Source: an uncultured Flavobacterium sp. | GTDB taxonomy: Bacteria > Bacteroidota > Bacteroidia > Flavobacteriales > Flavobacteriaceae | NCBI RefSeq assembly: GCF_946479975.1 | Contig: NZ_CAMLIX010000174.1 | Location: forward strand, 1 to 10,958 | Length of the DNA: 10,958 nt | Reading direction: 5' to 3' | Part shown: positions 1 to 5,615 of the stretch, one piece after another | How the letters are laid out: each line of letters opens with the position of its first letter | Numbering within the stretch: the stretch's first letter is position 1 | Translations under genes and position numbers: made by a program | Notes under the pieces: model-generated | The model's input: the letters and a program-made list of their open reading frames with translations, nothing else | The model's database searches: none | What the model was told of the DNA's origin: nothing

Positions 1-516
1 TATTCCTTTCCATCTGGCGCCGATTGCTTGAGCATTATCTTCAATAACTTTTAGCCCATGCTTTTTCGCTAGTGCTTCTAAATTATCATTCCAACAAACA
101 CGACCATAAAGATGTACTACCAAAATTGCTTTTGTCTTTGCTGTTATTTTACTTTCAATTAAATTTAAATCTAAGTTAAAAGTATTTAAATCAGGTTCTA
201 CCAAAACCGGAACTAATCTATTATCAGTTATTGCTAAAACTGATGCTATATATGTATTAGCAGGAACGATTACTTCGTCTCCTTCTTTCATAATACCTAA
301 TTCGAGATAAGCTCTAAAAATAAGACGCAATGCATCCAATCCATTAGCCACTGCTATTGCATTTCCGCCTTCTTGAAAAGTCTGTAAATTATTTTCAAAC
401 TGTTTTACTCGTTCTCCTAACAAATACCAACCACTATCAATTACTTCAGCTGCGACTTGTTTTAACTCATCTGCATAAAGAGCGTTTATTTTTTGTAAGT
501 CTAAAAATTTAACCAT
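1..516 (-). CDS. fdtB: FdtB-type PLP-dependent sugar aminotransferase (DegT/DnrJ/EryC1 family), 3' end cut off by the window
   Basis: The gene starts with ATG at 516-514 and stays open to base 1, giving 172 N-terminal residues of a protein usually about 365-370 long. The start MVKFLDLQKIN, the stretch VANGLDALRLIFRAY (56-70), VIVPANTYIAS (82-92) and VHLYG (134-138) are typical of the FdtB branch, which aminates C3 of dTDP-3-keto-6-deoxyhexose using glutamate and PLP in the cytoplasm. The IEDNAQAIGA stretch (158-167) holds Asp160, expected to contact the PLP ring nitrogen; many relatives have EDAAQA here. The catalytic lysine lies beyond the left edge and cannot be checked. The gene follows the acyltransferase by 23 bases and belongs with the FdtA-type isomerases and RmlB upstream. 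The family is secure; whether the product is Fuc3N or Qui3N depends on the isomerase and cannot be decided here. Confidence 0.88.
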   Translation of the reverse strand, partial: MVKFLDLQKINALYADELKQVAAEVIDSGWYLLGERVKQFENNLQTFQEGGNAIAVANGLDALRLIFRAYLELGIMKEGDEVIVPANTYIASVLAITDNRLVPVLVEPDLNTFNLDLNLIESKITAKTKAILVVHLYGRVCWNDNLEALAKKHGLKVIEDNAQAIGARWKGI

Positions 517-539
517 TCCCTACTTTTTATATTTAGATT

Positions 540-1154
540 TTAAATTTGCTTTTTAACAATTGCTGGATTACCTCCAGCTATAACATTTTTTGGAATATCA
601 CTAACAACAACAGACCCAGCCGCAATGATACTGTTTTCACCTATGGTAACTCCTTTCAATATTGTACAGCCCCACCCTATCCAAACGTTATCTTCAATAT
701 TTACTTCTTTTTTATTAACCAAATTATGATCAATTTTATGTCCCATAGATTCTCGATAACGCATTTCTGGGCTTATCGGATGAAAATCAGTATCAGTAAT
801 TAGAGTACATGACGCTATCTGACAATTTGAACCAATATTTACTTTTAGGTAAGAAGTTACAGAAACTCCATTTAACATAGAACTATCTCCAATATTTATG
901 TTACCATTCAAACCACATACAAGTGTACATTTATTTGTTAATGCTGTATTTGTATTTTCACTATCAGAATTTAACACCACTTTTTGACCCAATGTAATTT
1001 TACCGTTTCCTGGTAATTTAAAAACGGGTAAATCTCCCAAAATTCTTATGGGTCCATTAACAATTAATCTATCATTATACTTCATTTTTAGATAAAATGA
1101 TAATATTTTTTGTCTGAATGTAATTTTTCTTTGATTTATTAAATTCTTTTCCAT
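540..1154 (-). CDS. Left-handed beta-helix acyltransferase (LacA/WcaF/WbbJ-like)
   Basis: This 204-residue protein has a hexapeptide-repeat beta-helix over roughly residues 50-200, seen as repeats such as INIGDS, VNIGSN, VNIEDN and VTIGEN. The motif DTDFHP places the probable catalytic histidine at His125. The segment VWIGWGCTILKGVTIGENS (157-175) and the end GNPAIVKK are classic for the maltose/galactoside O-acetyltransferase-like group, which uses acetyl-CoA or another acyl-CoA. Length is normal and the start follows the HAD stop by one base, so the two are probably translationally coupled. Because fdtB comes next, it may N-acylate the 3-amino sugar, the job done by FdtC or QdtC in known clusters. 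By sequence style, however, it looks more like the O-acetyltransferases of polysaccharide clusters. The acceptor is therefore open. Confidence 0.87.
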   Translation of the reverse strand: MEKNLINQRKITFRQKILSFYLKMKYNDRLIVNGPIRILGDLPVFKLPGNGKITLGQKVVLNSDSENTNTALTNKCTLVCGLNGNINIGDSSMLNGVSVTSYLKVNIGSNCQIASCTLITDTDFHPISPEMRYRESMGHKIDHNLVNKKEVNIEDNVWIGWGCTILKGVTIGENSIIAAGSVVVSDIPKNVIAGGNPAIVKKQI

Positions 1155-1155
1155 T

Positions 1156-1761
1156 TTAGAAGTTTAAATACGTAACATTTTCAACGATTATATCAGGAAA
1201 ATATGTTTTTAAATGATATTCTGACACAAATCCAGACAATACTGCAGCTGTTTTAATTTTTAAGGATTTACCAGTATCAATATCCTTACCTGTGTCTCCT
1301 ATTATCCAATCATTTTTTTTTAATTTAAAACGATCCCTAATGAGATCCTTCTTTTCCGTTTTTTGTAATGTTACCAAAATATCTTTAAATATACCTTCCA
1401 ATCCAAGATCCTCTATCTGTTTACGAGCAACTTGTTCACTTTGTCGAGCAGTAACAACATATAATTCATTTGTATCCTTTAGCGAATCTAAAAATGGTTT
1501 TACTCCCGTAATGAGTTTATCATAACTTAACCATTCAGGGGCTTCAATTAATGACATCCATTCTTTAGTGAATTTAGAAATAGTTTCATCATTATAATTA
1601 AAATGTTTAATAAGTAAATCTCTATGCGAAATCTTGTCTTGTTTGAAATTCCAGTAATTTTCAAATGTTAATTTTGATTCTGGTACTAGAAATTGAAATA
1701 AATGATATAATCTCGGTTTTGAATCTAAAAGTGTTCCGTCTAAGTCAAAAAATATTTTCAT
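1156..1761 (-). CDS. HAD-superfamily hydrolase, probable small-molecule phosphatase
   Basis: This 201-residue cytoplasmic protein carries all four HAD motifs. Motif I is FFDLDGTLLD (4-13) with nucleophile Asp6 and acid/base Asp8. Motif II is VVTAR with Thr104. Motif III is probably the lysine pair at 137-138. Motif IV is IGDTGKDID (154-162) with Asp156 and Asp160 for magnesium. A helical cap fits between motifs I and II (about residues 15-85), as in C1-capped phosphoglycolate-phosphatase-like members. The start overlaps the stop of the SDR gene by four bases and its stop is one base before the acyltransferase start, so it is translated as part of one chain. Substrate is unknown. A phosphatase is not needed in the classical RmlB-FdtA-FdtB route, so it presumably serves the side branch encoded with the ATP-grasp and SDR genes. 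Confidence 0.88.
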   Translation of the reverse strand: MKIFFDLDGTLLDSKPRLYHLFQFLVPESKLTFENYWNFKQDKISHRDLLIKHFNYNDETISKFTKEWMSLIEAPEWLSYDKLITGVKPFLDSLKDTNELYVVTARQSEQVARKQIEDLGLEGIFKDILVTLQKTEKKDLIRDRFKLKKNDWIIGDTGKDIDTGKSLKIKTAAVLSGFVSEYHLKTYFPDIIVENVTYLNF

Positions 1762-2654
1762 TTTGATAAATTCTTCATATAATTATATTCCAACATTAAA
1801 CCAACAGATAAATCAATTTCCTCTTTTAATAATTTATTTTTCATTTTAGAATTGTCAAAAATAAAATCTCTTTGAGCAATACTCGAAGCCTCAATAAATT
1901 CAATAATTGTACTTGATTTAGCATTTTTAATAAGCAACTTTGCTAAATCTATTATACTAATTTGTTTTCCTCCAACAATATTGATTGGACCATCAAATAG
2001 TTCTAAATCTATCGATTTAACAATTGCACTAATTACATCTTCTATGTAAATAAATGAGCGAATCACATCACCTGTACCTAAAATCTGAAGAGATTCATTC
2101 TGTAATATCTTTTTAATCATTACAGGAATCACTTTCTGATATTGTTCTTCTCCGGGACCATATACGTGTCCAATGCGTAATATTTGATGTAATATATTTC
2201 TTTGATTTGCCCAAGATGCAATCATTTTTTCACAATAAACCTTCGACTGACCATATAACGAATCTGGAATAACAGGAGAATCCTCCTTTAGAACGCCATC
2301 AAATACACTATAAACATCTAACGTACTTAAAAAAATAAATTTTTTCAAATTTGGAAGATTTGCTTTTAAAAGATTTTCAGTATTTTTAATATTGCTCGTA
2401 CATTCGAAACAATCATTAGCCTGACTTCCTTTTTTAGGAGTAAATGCTCCTGCATGAATAATTATTTCAATATCCTCAAACCCTGATTCTATAAAAAAAT
2501 CAGGGTCGAAATTATAATTATTGTGCAGTAAATAATTGCATTTATCTATTGGTTTTGAAGTAAGTGCAATTACATTAGAAGCTCCATAAATAGAAATAAT
2601 TTTATCTAAAAGAGCAGAACCTATAAATCCACTAGTACCTGTTAATAAAACCAT
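1758..2654 (-). CDS. NAD-dependent epimerase/dehydratase (extended SDR family)
   Basis: This 298-residue protein begins with a Rossmann dinucleotide-binding motif TGTSGFIG (5-12). It has the SDR catalytic set: Ser110/Thr111 in FLSTLDVY and Tyr134 with Lys138 in SLYGQSKVYCEK. RIGHVYGPG (about 160-170) and the later RSFIYIEDV stretch are usual for sugar epimerases, dehydratases and 4-ketoreductases of this family, and the length is normal. The ATG at 2654-2652 overlaps the TAA of the ATP-grasp gene by one base (TAATG), and the TGA overlaps the HAD start. The reaction cannot be named from sequence; reduction, epimerisation or dehydration of a nucleotide sugar or of a linked small molecule are all possible. 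It is distinct from the RmlB gene in this window, which is longer and has the TDE triad. Confidence 0.86.
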   Translation of the reverse strand: MVLLTGTSGFIGSALLDKIISIYGASNVIALTSKPIDKCNYLLHNNYNFDPDFFIESGFEDIEIIIHAGAFTPKKGSQANDCFECTSNIKNTENLLKANLPNLKKFIFLSTLDVYSVFDGVLKEDSPVIPDSLYGQSKVYCEKMIASWANQRNILHQILRIGHVYGPGEEQYQKVIPVMIKKILQNESLQILGTGDVIRSFIYIEDVISAIVKSIDLELFDGPINIVGGKQISIIDLAKLLIKNAKSSTIIEFIEASSIAQRDFIFDNSKMKNKLLKEEIDLSVGLMLEYNYMKNLSK

Positions 2655-3721
2655 TATAAATGATATATCTCTTGTTCAATCTGTTCAGGTCTAAATATTT
2701 TTGGAAGTGTATCCATTCCTCTAAGCCATAATAAACCATCTTCTAAAGGATTTACTACTTTTTCAAGATTTGGTTTTTCTCCATAAAGTGCTAAATCTTT
2801 AAAAATCTCAGGCATATTTAGACCAGCTTCAGTAAAAAATAGCACTGTTGTAAAAAATCTTGAGATATTTATTTCAGTAGGATTTGGAATTCCATCGCTA
2901 TCATAAGCCATGTCAACTCCAAAAATACCATGAGGTTTACTTGTAACCGCTTTCACAGTATTTAAAGCTACCTCATCAACTAATTTATCAGAAAAAGTTT
3001 GTCCTACTTTAGTTACTCCTGTAACACCTGATACCGTTCTATTACCATGAGTCCAGCCTTTACGAATTCTTGTTTGTGCAACTATCAATTCTCCTTCATA
3101 CCAAATTGACAACCAAGTAACTGTATCAGGAGTTAACATTTCTGCGGCCACAAAATCACCCCAACCGTTATAACGATCAATCCAACCTTTTGCAAGAGCA
3201 AAGTCGTTAGTCGGAAGAGCCCCTTTACCGCCTCCTCCAATTGAAGAAGCACGCAACCAAATTTTTCCGTCTTTATCTCCTAATTCCTTAAAAGCATTTT
3301 TTAAATCCTCCTCATTATTTATAAGTAAATTTTTAGGGACTTTAACACCTGCATCTTTAAGTTTTAAATATGTCTTATATTTATGCACGCAAGTGTCAAT
3401 TACATCATGATCCGGCATAAATGTTTTTGCTCCAGTAGCATGAATAGCATCACGATATTGTGAAGCATAAAATATCTCTAAATCATTTTGGAAGTGAACT
3501 AAATCAGGTTTCTCTTCATTCAAGATCTTTAATAATGAATCTAAATAATCTGGGGAATCGGCATAGGGTACAGCGTATTTCTTTTGAGCATTTGACAATA
3601 CTAGATCAGTGGGTTCACTTCCCATTCCAATAACCTGTTCACCTTTTTTACTAATTAAAAGCGAATTAATCACTCCTTCTGATGGAGCTCCACCAGCTCC
3701 AGCTATTAATATTTTTTTCAT
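2654..3721 (-). CDS. ATP-grasp ligase (carbamoyl-phosphate-synthase large-subunit-like)
   Basis: This 355-residue protein has an N-terminal Rossmann-like pre-ATP-grasp domain starting MKKILIAGAGGAPSEG. An ATP-grasp domain follows from about residue 105 to 310. Seen in it are HKYKTYLKLKDAGVKVP (113-129), the flexible glycine loop SIGGGGKGA (160-168), and the metal-binding region GVDMAYDSDG with TEINIS, where Asp270, Glu283 and Asn285 are probable magnesium ligands. Such enzymes join a carboxylate, through an acyl-phosphate, to an amine or thiol using ATP. It has no glutaminase partner nearby, so true carbamoyl-phosphate synthesis is unlikely. It starts inside the stop of the second FdtA-like gene (TAATG) and ends the same way at the SDR gene. 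An attractive inference is that it attaches an amino acid or other acid to an amino sugar, but the substrate is not shown by the sequence. Confidence 0.86.
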   Translation of the reverse strand: MKKILIAGAGGAPSEGVINSLLISKKGEQVIGMGSEPTDLVLSNAQKKYAVPYADSPDYLDSLLKILNEEKPDLVHFQNDLEIFYASQYRDAIHATGAKTFMPDHDVIDTCVHKYKTYLKLKDAGVKVPKNLLINNEEDLKNAFKELGDKDGKIWLRASSIGGGGKGALPTNDFALAKGWIDRYNGWGDFVAAEMLTPDTVTWLSIWYEGELIVAQTRIRKGWTHGNRTVSGVTGVTKVGQTFSDKLVDEVALNTVKAVTSKPHGIFGVDMAYDSDGIPNPTEINISRFFTTVLFFTEAGLNMPEIFKDLALYGEKPNLEKVVNPLEDGLLWLRGMDTLPKIFRPEQIEQEIYHL

Positions 3722-4137
3722 TATTTTATATACTTTAAATATTCTTCATAATTTCTTATATAATCAATTTCGCTGTATTCATGAGACGCTAAAACCAAAC
3801 AAATAGAACCGCTAGAAAAATTAATTTCTGAAGCCCAAATACCTGGAGGCACATGTAATCCTAAATCAGATCTATTTAAAAGTACCTGCCTTTTAGTTAC
3901 TCCATCATCTAATAAGACTTCAAAACTACCACTAGCCGCAACCAAAAATTGATGACATTCTTTATGTGCATGAGCTCCACGAGATTCTCCCCCAGGAATG
4001 TCATACAAATAAAAAATCCTTTTTGTATCGAAAGGAATTTCAACATTATTATTAACAGCTGTTATATGTCCATTTCTATCGCCTTTTTGTTCTAAGTACA
4101 AAAGATTACAATCAAAAACAGTTTTTCTATTACTCAT
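3721..4137 (-). CDS. fdtA: FdtA/QdtA-type dTDP-4-keto-6-deoxyglucose 3,4-ketoisomerase (second of a tandem pair, intact HAH motif)
   Basis: This 138-residue single-domain cupin has the family signature PGGESRGAHAHKECHQFLVAASGSF. Arg53, His56 and His58 correspond to the active-site arginine and the two histidines (His49 and His51) of the studied FdtA. The later VPPGIWASEINFSSG and the ending EYSEIDYIRNYEEY are also standard. The enzyme moves the keto group from C4 to C3 of the RmlB product before amination; FdtA gives the galacto and QdtA the gluco configuration. I cannot tell the two apart with confidence, so the symbol means the family. Its ATG lies inside the end of the first copy (8-base overlap) and its TAA overlaps the ATP-grasp start. 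Of the two copies, this one is the better candidate for the classical isomerase reaction. Confidence 0.85.
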   Translation of the reverse strand: MSNRKTVFDCNLLYLEQKGDRNGHITAVNNNVEIPFDTKRIFYLYDIPGGESRGAHAHKECHQFLVAASGSFEVLLDDGVTKRQVLLNRSDLGLHVPPGIWASEINFSSGSICLVLASHEYSEIDYIRNYEEYLKYIK

Positions 4138-4534
4138 TTTCTAACTCTTGTTTAAATTCCTCAAAATCTCTTATGTAATCATCCTGAGAAAAGACTTCAC
4201 TTGAAACATGTAATGCTAAGGAATTGGTTGAAAAATTTTCCATATGTTTCCAAGTTTTTGCTGGTAGATATAACCCGTAATAACTTCTATTTAATGAAAT
4301 TTTTTCAGTTGAACCGTCAGGATTAGTTATTACCACATCAAAACTTCCGCTTAAAGCTATAATTACTTCTTCTTGATTCTTATATGCATGTCCTCCTCTA
4401 ACCTCTCCACCAGGAACATCATAGGTCCAAAAAGTTCTTTTAATTTCAAATGGAATTTGATTTGGATTTTGTAAAAATGTAAGATTTCCTCTTGGATCCT
4501 GAATTTTTGGAAAATCTAATATTATAGGTTTCAT
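4130..4534 (-). CDS. FdtA/QdtA-family cupin, first of a tandem pair, with HAH changed to HAY
   Basis: This 134-residue cupin is clearly homologous to its downstream neighbour: IPFEIKRTFWTYDVPGGE against IPFDTKRIFYLYDIPGGE, then RSYYGLYLPAKTWKHMENF and an ending with DDYIRDFEEF. The family signature reads RGGHAYKNQEE, so His49 is present but the position of the second active-site histidine is Tyr51 (TAT at 4384-4382), and the Lys-x-x-x-Gln that follows is also altered. The fold is intact and the gene is not broken. Possible roles are a ketoisomerase with altered chemistry, a different sugar isomerase or epimerase, or a partner subunit for the second copy, since FdtA forms domain-swapped dimers. 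It begins 10 bases after the wzz-like stop and overlaps the second copy by 8 bases. The family is secure; the activity is not. Confidence 0.82.
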   Translation of the reverse strand: MKPIILDFPKIQDPRGNLTFLQNPNQIPFEIKRTFWTYDVPGGEVRGGHAYKNQEEVIIALSGSFDVVITNPDGSTEKISLNRSYYGLYLPAKTWKHMENFSTNSLALHVSSEVFSQDDYIRDFEEFKQELENE

Positions 4535-4544
4535 AAAATTTTAT

Positions 4545-5609
4545 TTAAAGAAAATAATTCAATAATCTTTTCAACATCAAATAAATAATCGTTAAAAAGG
4601 CTCCTGCAAAACCTCCTAGAAGGATTCCTTTGGCTTTCCCAAAACGTTCTTTTGCTAAAGGCAATATTGGCCTGTCTACAACTTGAATTAGAGGAGTTTC
4701 TTTTCTCAGCGTTACTTTTGCAAGTTCTGTTTGCTTAACCAATTCTGTTAATATAGCTGTGTTAGCCTGAACATCAACCTGTCTTTTTGCGGATGGAGCT
4801 CTTTTTACATTCAGAGCAGGATTTAAGCCAAATGTATTATCATTTGCAATTGCTACACCTGTGATAGCAGTATTTAGCTCCCTACGAACAGAATCTACCT
4901 GACGTTCTAATATCTGCATATTTATTCGAGCTCTTTTACTTTTGGTATTTATATAGAAAAGACCTACTTGATTGGCTAGCGATTCGCAAAAAAACTTAGC
5001 AAACAACTCATTTGTGGAAGAAACATCAATACTTATAATGGATACCTTTTTATCTTTTTGACCTACACTTAATCCTGCCTTAGATAAATTATTATATATG
5101 TCACCTAAAATACTATCTTGTACCCTTGTAAATTGAGTTCGGTCTGAATTTGGTAAAAATTTTATTGATGCATGCTTAGGATCTTTATTCCATACTTCTC
5201 GTAATTTATTAATTTCAATATACATTTCTACCAAAGACATATTTTTACCTTCAAAAGTAACAGGTGAAAGCAATGTCTTTTCAACCATTGCCCTGGATTT
5301 AAACAATTCTGTTAAGTTTGATCCTGCAAAAATTCCTCCACCACTTCCGCCTATATCTAGGCCAAATGTGCTAGCCAATCCTAAGGCACCTCCTATGCCT
5401 CCAGATTTTTCATCCTCTAAGGCAAAAGAAAGAGTAGCTTTATATACTGGTTTTTTAATAATCGAATAAGTTAAACCAAGTGCAGCTCCTATGAAAGCAA
5501 TTAACACGACAATCTTCCATTTAGAAAGCAAATAATTCTTCCATTCTTTAATTTTCCCTATTAAATCCTTTAACGATAGTTCATCGTTTTGAACAGGTAT
5601 TTTATCCAT
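4545..5609 (-). CDS. wzz: Wzz-type polysaccharide chain-length determinant (PCP family), no kinase domain
   Basis: Starting at ATG 5609-5607 the protein has 354 residues. One more in-frame codon upstream, TTG at 5612-5610, could be read as a start, but the adjacent ATG is far more likely. There is a cytoplasmic N-terminus, a first membrane helix at about 32-51, a long periplasmic region with a glycine-rich stretch (69-92) and helical, probably coiled segments (about 225-300). A proline-containing linker VDRPILPLAKERFGKAKG leads into a second membrane helix (about 327-346), and only a few residues follow. This is the layout of polysaccharide co-polymerases that set glycan length in the inner membrane. 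No Walker motif or tyrosine-rich tail is present, so it is not a Wzc-type kinase fusion. It follows the SLBB export gene by 6 bases, matching their joint work in export. Confidence 0.88.
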   Translation of the reverse strand: MDKIPVQNDELSLKDLIGKIKEWKNYLLSKWKIVVLIAFIGAALGLTYSIIKKPVYKATLSFALEDEKSGGIGGALGLASTFGLDIGGSGGGIFAGSNLTELFKSRAMVEKTLLSPVTFEGKNMSLVEMYIEINKLREVWNKDPKHASIKFLPNSDRTQFTRVQDSILGDIYNNLSKAGLSVGQKDKKVSIISIDVSSTNELFAKFFCESLANQVGLFYINTKSKRARINMQILERQVDSVRRELNTAITGVAIANDNTFGLNPALNVKRAPSAKRQVDVQANTAILTELVKQTELAKVTLRKETPLIQVVDRPILPLAKERFGKAKGILLGGFAGAFLTIIYLMLKRLLNYFL

Positions 5610-5615
5610 CAAAAT

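Noticed and set aside
517..539. AGGGA just before the fdtB start as a ribosome binding site
   Set aside because: It touches the ATG with no spacing, so it could not act as a Shine-Dalgarno sequence for this start.
546..803. Plus-strand open frame of 85 codons
   Set aside because: It lies wholly inside the acyltransferase gene on the other strand and its translation resembles no known domain.
1292..1525. Plus-strand open frame of 77 codons
   Set aside because: It is antisense to the HAD gene, which has full catalytic motifs; no independent support.
3609..3806. Plus-strand open frame of 65 codons across the FdtA-like/ATP-grasp junction
   Set aside because: It is antisense to two well-supported genes and shows no recognisable motif.
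5610..5612. TTG as start codon of the wzz-like gene
   Set aside because: An ATG follows immediately at 5609-5607; TTG would add one residue only and is the rarer start.
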